A stretch of DNA of 8,375 nucleotides from Sulfurovum sp. bin170 (GCF_010892395.1 NZ_JAACKB010000125.1:1-8375); one strand, 5' to 3'. Positions 1 through 6,544 are shown, numbered from the stretch's first letter. Notes: a model not told the origin generated them from the letters alone. Numbers and translations: made by a program.

Positions 1-2685
1 ACAAAGTTCATCAAAACCCCTCTCACGCTCCACCTCCCAAAACTTCTCAAACTCATCAGCAATGCTCTCACTATCTTCAATACTCATCAGATTTTCATTG
101 ATAAATTTCTCTATCAACTCTCGTTTAGAACGCAAAGAGGCATCACCATTAATAATATTTGAGATATGCTCTTTTTGAGCTTTTTTATCCTCCTCTTTAG
201 CATCTTTGAGTCTGCCCAACAGCATCAAAATATAACTCACATTTATCTCATCGACCTGTATCAGTTCAAGTTCAAAATCCACATCTTCTAGTATCGAAAC
301 CTTTTCACTCTCTCTGTTACTCTTGATGCTATCATAGAGGTCGAGGTACTTAGATTTATAATCCTCAAACTCCTGTGCCGACATCTCCAAATCATCAAAA
401 CCAAAGTCAGAAAACCCTGCCAAGATATTTTTGAGTCTCATCAATGCTCTAAAAGCCTGAACAAACACAAACTGGCTCTCCTCATCATCAAGCTCATCTA
501 CCGAATCAACCGTAGGAGTAATAACCAAAAGCTTCTCTCTATACGCCTCATCAAACTCACCCAGATACTCCTCATAAGGCTTCATCAAAATAATATCTTT
601 GGCATCTTTGTTAGAAAAGAGAGCAATAGCATCATCGGTATTGGGTTTCAAATTTCTAAAACAGACGATATTCCCTTGCGATTTCTGCTCATTTAGTATC
701 CGATTGGTTCGTGAAAAGGCTTGGATAAGTCCGTGATATTTCAAATTTTTATCCACATAAAGTGTATTGAGCGACTTCGCATCAAACCCTGTCAAGAACA
801 TATTGACCACCAACAAAATATCTATCTCTCGGTTCTTCACCCTCTTAGAAAGCTCATTGTAGTAGTTGTAAAAACTCTGTGAATCTTTGGTGCTGTACTT
901 CGTGCCAAACATCGTATTATAATCACCTATAAACTCATCGAGCTTCTCACGGCTATGCATATTTTTTGGAGATAAAAGCTCTTCTTCGCTCGGAATCGAC
1001 GGCTTTAGCCTCGCTTTGTTCGGGACTGAAGTCTCCGATTCCGAAAAATCCAGCTCTATAATGCCATCAGCATCTTTGTCCTCTTCATTCGCCGTATAAG
1101 AAAAGATAGTCGCAATTTTAAGCTTATGTTCTTTGGCTTTAAACATCTCATAGTACTTAATAAGCATCTGAACCGAACTCACACACATCATCGCTGTAAA
1201 CTCTCTGCTATGCGTTTTGCGTGAATGGTTAGCGATAATATAATCCACTATCTTCTCCACCCTCACCTCACTCTCTAGCAACGCTTTGGTATCTATCGCC
1301 TCAACATCTATGTCAATATTGGTTGCCGACCCCTCTTTCTCACGGTATCGCCCCACATACTCCACCGAAAATTTCAATACATTATCATCACCTATCGCAT
1401 CGGTTATCACATACTTGTGCAACACATCATCAAAGAGCTGTCTTGTGGTGCGTTTCCCAAGCTTATTCCCCACAGCATTCTCTTCAAAAATAGGCGTACC
1501 TGTAAACCCTATCATCTGATTGTTAGTAAAAAAATTGCTGATAGCTAAATGCGTCTCACCAAACTGACTACGGTGACACTCATCAAATATAAAGACAATA
1601 TGCTCATCCCTCACCTCTTCCATCTCTGCCAAATATCGTGTTTTACTTATAGCAGTGTTGAGCTTCTGTATGGTGGTCACAATGAGCTTGGTATCATCTC
1701 CAAACTGTCGCACCAAAGCTTTGGTATTGTCCGTACCATCGACCGAGCCATCAGAAAAGCTGTTAAACTCTTTGGTGGTCTGATAGTCCAAGTCTTTTCT
1801 ATCCACCACAAACACCACCTTGTGTACCTTTGGCAACTTCATCAATATCTGTGAAGCCTTAAAAGAAGTGAGCGTCTTCCCTGAACCTGTGGTGTGCCAG
1901 ATATAACCGTTTTTGTCGCTGTTGTTCACCCTCTCTATTATCGCTTCCACAGCATGAAACTGATAGGGTCGTAGCACCATGAGAATTTTGGGTACTTCTG
2001 CTAAAACAATATATTTACATATCATCTTCGCCACATGACATCGCTCCAAAAAAACATCGGTAAAGGATTCAAGATTAGTGATATTGTTGTTCTGCTCATC
2101 TGCCCAGTAAAAAGTCTGTTTAAAAGTTTGCACCTTGTTGTTCGAGTAGTACTTGGTATTAACCCCATTACTAATCACAAAAAGCTGTATGTAGTTAAAA
2201 AGTGCCGAGTTCGACCCATAAGAGTGCCGTTGATAACGGTTAATCTGATTAAACGCCTCTTTGAGTTCCAAGCCACGCCGTTTGAGTTCTATCTGAACCA
2301 AAGGCAATCCGTTTATAAGAAGCGTCACATCATATCGGTTTTTGTAAACACCCTCTACTGTTACTTGACTTGTCACTTGAAACTCATTTTGACACCAGTG
2401 TTCAGAGTTTAAAAACTCGATATATTTGGTCGTGCCATCATCACAACTGAGTGAAAACTTATCTCGTAACAGCTTTGCTTTTTCAAATACAGAGCCTTTG
2501 TTCAGATAATTCAATACGCGTTTGAACTCTTGGTCACTTAAGGTAGTGTTGTTGTGGATTTCCAGTTGGGTTTTGAGATTGGCTTCTAGGGCTTTGTCAT
2601 CTTTTATGGTGACTTTTTGGTATTCTAGTTTTGCTAGTTGCTCTATGAGATTTGTTTCTAGTGTCGCTTCGCTTTGAGTTCCCAT
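1..2685 (-). CDS. hsdR: Type I restriction enzyme subunit HsdR (C-terminus beyond window)
   Basis: Motor and nuclease subunit of a type I restriction enzyme: it uses ATP to translocate DNA toward the bound HsdM/HsdS complex and cuts far from the unmethylated target. The frame is open for 895 codons from ATG 2685 and runs off the window edge. An AGGGG Shine-Dalgarno (2691-2695) lies 5 nt before the start. Visible motifs are the nuclease D119, E133-x-K135 and QINRY (147-151, the HsdR QxxxY motif); Walker A GSGKT (267-271); DECH (368-371); GFTGTP (393-398); a TGFDA motif before the last helicase motif; and QAFSRTNR (655-662). The segment LRSKRELIEKFI near the window edge is typical of HsdR C-terminal regions, so I estimate that roughly 80-120 residues are missing. 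Residues about 548-566 are encoded by a palindromic repeat inserted in frame. No frameshift or lost catalytic residue is seen, so the protein is probably active. Confidence 0.96.
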   Translation of the reverse strand, partial: MGTQSEATLETNLIEQLAKLEYQKVTIKDDKALEANLKTQLEIHNNTTLSDQEFKRVLNYLNKGSVFEKAKLLRDKFSLSCDDGTTKYIEFLNSEHWCQNEFQVTSQVTVEGVYKNRYDVTLLINGLPLVQIELKRRGLELKEAFNQINRYQRHSYGSNSALFNYIQLFVISNGVNTKYYSNNKVQTFKQTFYWADEQNNNITNLESFTDVFLERCHVAKMICKYIVLAEVPKILMVLRPYQFHAVEAIIERVNNSDKNGYIWHTTGSGKTLTSFKASQILMKLPKVHKVVFVVDRKDLDYQTTKEFNSFSDGSVDGTDNTKALVRQFGDDTKLIVTTIQKLNTAISKTRYLAEMEEVRDEHIVFIFDECHRSQFGETHLAISNFFTNNQMIGFTGTPIFEENAVGNKLGKRTTRQLFDDVLHKYVITDAIGDDNVLKFSVEYVGRYREKEGSATNIDIDVEAIDTKALLESEVRVEKIVDYIIANHSRKTHSREFTAMMCVSSVQMLIKYYEMFKAKEHKLKIATIFSYTANEEDKDADGIIELDFSESETSVPNKARLKPSIPSEEELLSPKNMHSREKLDEFIGDYNTMFGTKYSTKDSQSFYNYYNELSKRVKNREIDILLVVNMFLTGFDAKSLNTLYVDKNLKYHGLIQAFSRTNRILNEQKSQGNIVCFRNLKPNTDDAIALFSNKDAKDIILMKPYEEYLGEFDEAYREKLLVITPTVDSVDELDDEESQFVFVQAFRALMRLKNILAGFSDFGFDDLEMSAQEFEDYKSKYLDLYDSIKSNRESEKVSILEDVDFELELIQVDEINVSYILMLLGRLKDAKEEDKKAQKEHISNIINGDASLRSKRELIEKFINENLMSIEDSESIADEFEKFWEVERERGFDELC
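990..1044. repeat. Palindromic repeat inserted in frame within hsdR
   Basis: A 55-bp element with perfect 9-bp terminal inverted repeats, TCGGAATCG (990-998) and CGATTCCGA (1036-1044). Each half contains a small hairpin: GGCTTTAGCC (1001-1010) and GACT-GA-AGTC (1024-1033). It encodes HsdR residues 548-566 (FSES...ARLKPSIPS), between the DECH/GFTGTP half and the TGFDA/QAFSRTNR half of the motor. Related sequence lies at 5467-5532 and 6622-6677, so this is a dispersed family and not a peculiarity of hsdR. Confidence 0.8.
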
Positions 2686-2711
2686 TTTTTCCCCTGAATG
2701 TTGTTTTGAAT

Positions 2712-2720
2712 ATTATAACA
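2712..2720 (-). promoter_or_regulatory. Extended -10 promoter for hsdR
   Basis: On the minus strand this reads TGTTATAAT, an extended -10 box with a perfect TATAAT, 26 nt before the hsdR start codon. No good -35 box is visible at 17 nt, but the upstream stretch is T-rich. The string TTATGTTATA is shared with the box before rhuM. A start of transcription near 2705 would give a leader of about 20 nt carrying the AGGGG site. hsdR can therefore be expressed apart from hsdM and hsdS. Confidence 0.6.
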
Positions 2721-2763
2721 TAATCGTCAAAATCAAACCAGCAAATCAATATATTGGAAACGG

Positions 2764-2910
2764 CGTAGGTCGGGTTGCCCTCATCCCGACAATGATTTAC
2801 ATATAAAAATATTCTATCGTTCAATGGTTATTTATATACCAATATTATTTGTTTTATTGGGTTTTTTATTTATGCGTGTTTATGTCGGGATGAGGGCAAC
2901 CCGACCTACG
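2764..2910. repeat. REP pair (BIME-like element) between hsdS and hsdR
   Basis: Two perfect 28-bp inverted copies, at 2764-2791 and 2883-2910, are separated by 91 bp of AT-rich sequence. Each copy starts (after a leading C) with GTAGG and then folds on itself as GTCGGG...CCCGAC. A GTAG head followed by an imperfect hairpin is the published hallmark of REP sequences mobilised by RAYT transposases. The right copy ends one base after the hsdS stop codon. This element and the hsdR promoter fill the hsdS-hsdR gap (2686-2911). There is no U-tract, so it is not a standard intrinsic terminator. Confidence 0.8.
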
Positions 2911-2911
2911 G

Positions 2912-4126
2912 TTACACAAACATCTGTTGCAACAACCCCTTCTTAAAGCTTTTACTCTCTTCTATCTGCTTGTTTACCTGCTCAATTTTTTTGTCTATGG
3001 AAGATAGGAAGTTTGCTATTTTTGTTTGTTCTGCTTTTTGTGGTAAATTTAATTTTAAAGATTTTAATTGTGATGAATATAAATGCACAACAGAAATACC
3101 TTGTGATAATCTTGCAATATCAAGTTTCATTTTACTATTCAAATAATAAGCCAAAAAAATACCATTTTCATTACTTCTTATAATATTTAAATCTCCACTT
3201 AATGCAACATCATCTTTTAATACACATGAAGCTGTTGCAATATCAATTTGAGTTTCACCAGAAGCAGGAATAATAACATCATTAAATTTACTAAAAACTA
3301 AATTATTTCTATCTAAATTAGTTTTTGATTTTATTTCTGAAATCACCTCATTGTAAATAGTATAAAGCTCTCCATAACGAATACACTCTATTTTCCCATT
3401 TTCAACAATATCAGATTTAGATATTCCTTTTCCTTTGAAAAAAATAGCAACCTCCCCCAACTTCCTCTCAACCCAATCCCCAAAAACCTCACCATCATCA
3501 CCCCTAAACCGTATCTCCTGAGAAAAAATCTTCTGCATCACCCCTTTTTTATAAGCAACCAAAAGCTTCTCTTTTTTTGTTAGTTGTTCTATTTTTTGGT
3601 CTACTGCTGTTAGGAAAGTGGCTATTTTTTGTTGTTCTTCTTTATAGGGTAGGTTTAACTTTAAGGTTTTTAATTGAGATGAATAGAGATGTACAACAGA
3701 AATTCCTTGTGATAATCTTGCAATATCTATTTTTTTGTTACTATTTAAATAATAATCTAAAAAGAGTCCATTTTTATCTGTTTTAATAATATTTAAATCA
3801 CCACTCAAAGCTACATCATCTTTTAAAACACATGAAGCAGTTGCAATATCAATTTGTGTTTCACCAGATGCAGGAATGATGACATCATTATATTGACTCA
3901 ATATCAAATTACTTTTATCTAAATTTGTTTTTGATTTTATATTTTGAATTAATTCTCCATATACTGTATAAAGCTCACCATAACGAATACACTCCAAATG
4001 ACCATCTTTTGTAATATCAGATTTTGAAATACTTTTTCCTTTTGAAAAAGTAGCAATATCCCCTAACCTCTCCTCAACCCACTCCCCATCAAACTCCCCA
4101 AATCTCAATGTTGGTACATTAAGCAT
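2912..4126 (-). CDS. hsdS: Type I restriction-modification specificity subunit HsdS with twin TRDs
   Basis: DNA-recognition subunit of the type I complex, 404 residues, a usual length. The layout is TRD1 (about 1-160), central conserved helix (about 161-200, with EEQQKIATFL and KKGVMQKIF), TRD2 (about 205-362), and C-terminal conserved helix (363-404, with AEQTKIANFL and KKGLLQQMF). The two halves align with a 202-residue offset. Residues 33-160 and 235-362 are about 80% identical by hand count, and residues 80-114 equal 282-316 exactly. Usually the two TRDs of an HsdS differ, each reading one half of an asymmetric site. Here both should read the same half-site on opposite strands. The start ATG has a strong GGAGG at 4133-4137, 6 nt upstream. 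The TRDs are much more AT-rich than the conserved helices and hsdM, a sign of domain exchange. The gene is bracketed by REP pairs. Confidence 0.96.
   Translation of the reverse strand: MLNVPTLRFGEFDGEWVEERLGDIATFSKGKSISKSDITKDGHLECIRYGELYTVYGELIQNIKSKTNLDKSNLILSQYNDVIIPASGETQIDIATASCVLKDDVALSGDLNIIKTDKNGLFLDYYLNSNKKIDIARLSQGISVVHLYSSQLKTLKLNLPYKEEQQKIATFLTAVDQKIEQLTKKEKLLVAYKKGVMQKIFSQEIRFRGDDGEVFGDWVERKLGEVAIFFKGKGISKSDIVENGKIECIRYGELYTIYNEVISEIKSKTNLDRNNLVFSKFNDVIIPASGETQIDIATASCVLKDDVALSGDLNIIRSNENGIFLAYYLNSKMKLDIARLSQGISVVHLYSSQLKSLKLNLPQKAEQTKIANFLSSIDKKIEQVNKQIEESKSFKKGLLQQMFV
3041..4030 (-). repeat. Internal tandem duplication of the TRD-coding segment in hsdS
   Basis: The segments 3041-3424 (TRD2) and 3647-4030 (TRD1) encode 128-residue blocks that align without gaps. 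In the identical 35-residue core (3179-3283 and 3785-3889) I count 11 base differences in 105, all synonymous. The copies are therefore diverged at the DNA level but held the same as protein. The DNA similarity is high enough for recombination or mis-assembly between the two halves. Confidence 0.9.
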
Positions 4127-4235
4127 AACGAGCCTCCGTAGGTTCGATTTTATCGAACATTTTTATACCTATTTGATATTTTTGTTCGATAAAATCGAAC
4201 CTACAGTATTTAAATATTTTCATCTCACGCATCAT
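4119..4235 (-). CDS. Possible 38-residue leader ORF coupling fic to hsdS
   Basis: ATG at 4235 overlaps the fic stop as ATGA, and GAGG lies 7 nt before it. The frame stays open through both arms of the REP pair and ends at TAA 4119-4121, 8 nt inside hsdS. Its product would begin MMREMKIFKY and end PTEARYA, with no recognisable domain. The stop-start overlaps at both ends and the presence of a ribosome site suggest a translational-coupling leader, not a functional protein. An ORF this short could also occur by chance, and it consists largely of repeat sequence. Confidence 0.35.
   Translation of the reverse strand: MMREMKIFKYCRFDFIEQKYQIGIKMFDKIEPTEARYA
4133..4137 (-). promoter_or_regulatory. 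Shine-Dalgarno GGAGG of hsdS, abutting the REP pair
   Basis: GGAGG stands 6 nt before ATG 4126, which fixes the hsdS start. Its 5' base directly touches the base of the REP hairpin (4138). A long stem in the mRNA would end exactly where the 30S subunit must bind, so folding or translation through the stem could alter hsdS expression. Confidence 0.8.
4138..4204. repeat. REP pair (BIME-like element) immediately upstream of hsdS
   Basis: Two perfect 22-bp inverted arms, 4138-4159 and 4183-4204, surround a 23-bp AT-rich loop. Each arm starts GTAGG and itself contains the hairpin GTTCGAT-TTT-ATCGAAC. The architecture (GTAG head, self-complementary body, paired inverted copies with heads outward) matches the element at 2764-2910, but the hairpin sequence differs. 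It nearly fills the 105-nt fic-hsdS gap. I see no extended -10 box in the rest of that gap. Confidence 0.8.
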
Positions 4236-5365
4236 ACTTTCACCTCATAACAGACATTACGCCCTAAACTTCCCTCTATCTGAACGATACACCCATACTC
4301 CAACAACTCATTTATATCTCGCACGGCTGTTGCTCGGCTTGTTTTGGTCATTGACATATATTTTTTGGTATTGATACCACCCTCAAAATCACTCTTGTCC
4401 AAAACTTTACCCAACACCTTTAGCTGTCTAGAATTCAGGCTCTTGTCTCTGCATCTATCCCAAAATTTTGTCTTGGCAATCACATCATCTATTCTCTCTA
4501 GTGCCATCTCCATTGCATGGCTCAAGGTCTCCAAGTGCCACAATAACCAAGGGGTAAAATCATAATCACGATTCTTAAAAAGATTGGTCGTTCGGTCTAA
4601 AATAGCATAATACCCTTTTCTATCACTGTTTACTGCCATCGAAAAGGAGTAGAGTTTAAACGCATTTTCGTCACTTTGGCTAGAGAGCAGATAATCAGTA
4701 ATGGCTCGTGCAATCCGTCCATTACCATCATCATAAGGGTGGATAATCACAAACCACAAATGAGCCAAAGCACTCTTGATATAGATGTTTTCATCAGCAC
4801 CATTACTCCACTCCAAAAGCTCCAAAATATCCTGCCGAATCCATTTTTGAGGAAGAGCCAAATAGTGTACCTTTTCCTGACCCATTGCTCCAGAGACCAC
4901 CTCCATCTCATCATGTGTTCTAAACGAAGCCACATCAATCTTGGTCAATACATCAAAGCGTTTTCCCTCAAACAGAGCATTATGCCACGCATGAAGTCGC
5001 TCCACCTCCAGAGGCTTACGGTTCAAACTGCAATCCAACAACACAGCCACCAACGCATCACTCTGATGGGTTGAGCTGTCCTCTAGGGCTAAAAACTCTC
5101 TATCTAGTCTTTTTTTTAATGAGTTCTGCACACTCTGTCGACGAAGATACTCCCCCTCTATCGCCGAAGTATGTAACGCCTCTTCGGTCAATATATCAAC
5201 CTCAACACTCACCCTATCTCGCTCACTGAAAAACTTTGCTACCCCATCAAGCAGACCACGCCTATACTCAAGAGAAACCAATAACTCTTTTAACTGACTT
5301 TTATCATAAGAAAAATGGGGATAGTTCTCATGTTGCCATACCCATTTTTTGATATTTTGCTCCAT
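4232..5365 (-). CDS. Fic family protein with N-terminal inhibitory-helix motif and winged-helix C-terminus
   Basis: Probable Fic-domain AMP transferase or related nucleotidyl transferase, 377 residues from ATG 5365. The N-terminus (WVWQHENYPHFSYD) matches the DUF4172-type start seen in this Fic subgroup. TSAIEG (about 66-71) fits the [ST]xxxE[GN] inhibitory motif whose glutamate blocks ATP binding. The catalytic loop HPYDDGNGRIAR (about 209-220) has every key residue of HxFx(D/E)GNGRxxR, with Y for F. The last 65 residues look like a winged helix (TSRATAVRDINEL...). Start choice: AAGGG (5371-5375) lies 5 nt upstream, homologues begin near WxWQ, and an extended -10 box is at 5397-5405. The alternative start is ATG 5536, with AGAGG 7 nt upstream and just after the rhuM stop. 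It would add 57 residues encoded partly by a repeat element. The protein substrate is unknown. Confidence 0.9.
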   Translation of the reverse strand: MEQNIKKWVWQHENYPHFSYDKSQLKELLVSLEYRRGLLDGVAKFFSERDRVSVEVDILTEEALHTSAIEGEYLRRQSVQNSLKKRLDREFLALEDSSTHQSDALVAVLLDCSLNRKPLEVERLHAWHNALFEGKRFDVLTKIDVASFRTHDEMEVVSGAMGQEKVHYLALPQKWIRQDILELLEWSNGADENIYIKSALAHLWFVIIHPYDDGNGRIARAITDYLLSSQSDENAFKLYSFSMAVNSDRKGYYAILDRTTNLFKNRDYDFTPWLLWHLETLSHAMEMALERIDDVIAKTKFWDRCRDKSLNSRQLKVLGKVLDKSDFEGGINTKKYMSMTKTSRATAVRDINELLEYGCIVQIEGSLGRNVCYEVKV

Positions 5366-5396
5366 TTTAACCCTTTTGAACCAATTAAGTGGTCTA

Positions 5397-5405
5397 ATTG
5401 TATCA
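5397..5405 (-). promoter_or_regulatory. Candidate extended -10 promoter for fic
   Basis: The minus strand reads TGATACAAT, an extended -10 box with one mismatch to TATAAT, 31 nt before ATG 5365. It supports the shorter fic start, because a transcript starting here would lack the 5536 start. The -35 region is weak. Confidence 0.4.
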
Positions 5406-5466
5406 TGTTTCGAGTCAATTAACACCTTTAATTGTTTCATTTTAAGCTTTTTTTGAATCAAATAGT

Positions 5467-5532
5467 TCGGGTGTAAACACGCCGATTCCGAAAATGCAGA
5501 TTGCACATAAGGAACCGATGGCTTTAGCCTCG
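5467..5532. repeat. Rearranged palindromic repeat between rhuM and fic
   Basis: Two half-units of the family at 990-1044 lie here in inside-out order. TTCGGG...CGATTCCGA (5467-5491) is followed by a 19-bp spacer and GGAACCGATGGCTTTAGCCTCG-like sequence (5511-5532). If translated from 5536, it gives ARLKPSVP and FSES, nearly the same peptides and the same reading frame as the hsdR copy. Part of the 183-nt rhuM-fic gap is thus repeat-derived. The remainder up to the fic promoter shows nothing I recognise. Confidence 0.65.
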
Positions 5533-5548
5533 CCATATTCAAACCTCT

Positions 5549-6544
5549 CTATTCACCATCATAAATCATATTCAGAATCAACCGTATAATTATATCTTTC
5601 TGTTCAGGCATACTAGTCGCCACCAAAAGAGCCAAAGAAGCCAACGCATTATCGTTTATCTTCAACTCACCATTTGCTTTGTACAACGCCCTGTTTTTCG
5701 CCAAAAACAATATAAACAGATACGCCCCAATCCGTTTGTTACCATCATTAAAAGGGTGACCTTTTATCACATAGTAGAGCAGATTTGAAGCTTTTTGCTC
5801 CAACGAGGGCAAGAGGTCAATCCCTCCAAAAGTTTGGTAGATATTGAGCAAGTTCCCCTTGAACTCACCTGCTTTCTCTTGTCCAAAAAGTACCGTCGCT
5901 TCACCTTTGTTCATTAGCGTTTTTTTGAAAAGCTCTATCGCCTCTTTGGCTTCATCATAACCCAAGATAAACTTCTCTTCACTGTTTTGTGTCACCTCTG
6001 CTAGACTCTGCTCATCATACCCCTGCAACAACGCCCAACTTCGTGCATAGTTACTCACAATCTCCACAAAACCTTTGGACTCGGCGAGAGTTAGTTCATG
6101 GTTTTCAATATTGCTTTTTATGAGTGCTATGGTAGCGTTTAACTCATCTAGTTTTCTCTGTTGAAGTCGCTCTTTGTTGAGGGCATAGCCTTTTATGAGG
6201 TACTCTTTTAATACGCTATTTGCCCATATACGAAACTTTGTACCCTCTTTTGATTTGACTCTATATCCTACAGAGATAATGACATCAAGGGTATAACATT
6301 GAATATCTTTAGTTTGAGTTTTTCCCTCTATCGCACCATGTTGAGTGGTATGTGCAAAATTTGCACATACCACTTTTTCTTCCAATTCTTCTTCTTTGAA
6401 AATATTTTTAATATGCTTAGATATAACACTTCTATCTCTATTAAAAAGCAACTCCATCTGTTTTTGACTCAACCAAATAGTCTCATTCTCAACCGTTGCA
6501 TTTAGGGCAACCTCTCCATTTTCATAAATTACAATATCACTCAC
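5549..6544 (-). CDS. rhuM: RhuM family protein with C-terminal Doc/Fic motif
   Basis: A 331-residue protein of the RhuM/Fic/DOC family, a usual length for it. Residues 1-125 form the RhuM part, with a helix-turn-helix-like stretch (about 22-49, LSQKQMELLFNRDRSVISKH) and the family signature YTLDVIISVGYRVKSKEGTKFR (84-105). The C-terminal part carries HPFNDGNKR (263-271). Lysine replaces the second glycine of Fic GNGR, as in Doc, which phosphorylates EF-Tu instead of adding AMP, so this may be a phosphotransferase or a regulator. The start is GTG 6544, with AAAGGG at 6551-6556 and 6 nt spacing. RhuM genes are often found inside type I restriction loci and their role there is not settled. A perfect 31-nt palindrome lies within the coding sequence at 6344-6374. 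Confidence 0.92.
   Translation of the reverse strand: MSDIVIYENGEVALNATVENETIWLSQKQMELLFNRDRSVISKHIKNIFKEEELEEKVVCANFAHTTQHGAIEGKTQTKDIQCYTLDVIISVGYRVKSKEGTKFRIWANSVLKEYLIKGYALNKERLQQRKLDELNATIALIKSNIENHELTLAESKGFVEIVSNYARSWALLQGYDEQSLAEVTQNSEEKFILGYDEAKEAIELFKKTLMNKGEATVLFGQEKAGEFKGNLLNIYQTFGGIDLLPSLEQKASNLLYYVIKGHPFNDGNKRIGAYLFILFLAKNRALYKANGELKINDNALASLALLVATSMPEQKDIIIRLILNMIYDGE
6344..6374. repeat. Perfect 31-nt palindrome inside rhuM
   Basis: Fifteen-base arms (6344-6358 and 6360-6374) are perfectly complementary around a single central A, with core TGTGCAAA/TTTGCACA. It falls in codons of the segment VVCANFAHTT (58-67). It could be a DNA-binding site, an mRNA hairpin, or a consequence of the encoded peptide. 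The palindrome itself is certain; its function is unknown. Confidence 0.7.

Noticed and set aside
1286..2412. Plus-strand ORFs opposite hsdR
   Set aside because: They are antisense shadows of a gene with clear conserved motifs, and their translations have no family features.
2597..2824. 75-codon minus-strand ORF spanning the hsdR start and a REP copy
   Set aside because: It overlaps the well-supported hsdR N-terminus in another frame, crosses the hsdR promoter and one REP arm, and shows no recognisable domain.
2764..2910. Intrinsic terminator after hsdS
   Set aside because: The stems are strong but no U-tract follows on the minus strand, and the GTAG heads and pairing fit REP elements better.
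3041..4030. Frameshifted or fused pair of half-length hsdS genes
   Set aside because: The frame is continuous, both conserved helices are present in the normal order, and the length is that of a standard HsdS.
2764..4204. CRISPR array
   Set aside because: The repeats are inverted pairs of two different sequences, not regularly spaced direct repeats, and no cas gene is present.
5110..5117. Run of eight A residues in the fic coding strand as a phase-variation switch
   Set aside because: The tract encodes LKKR in frame, is short, and similar 7-base runs occur elsewhere in this AT-rich locus. Nothing shows that it varies.
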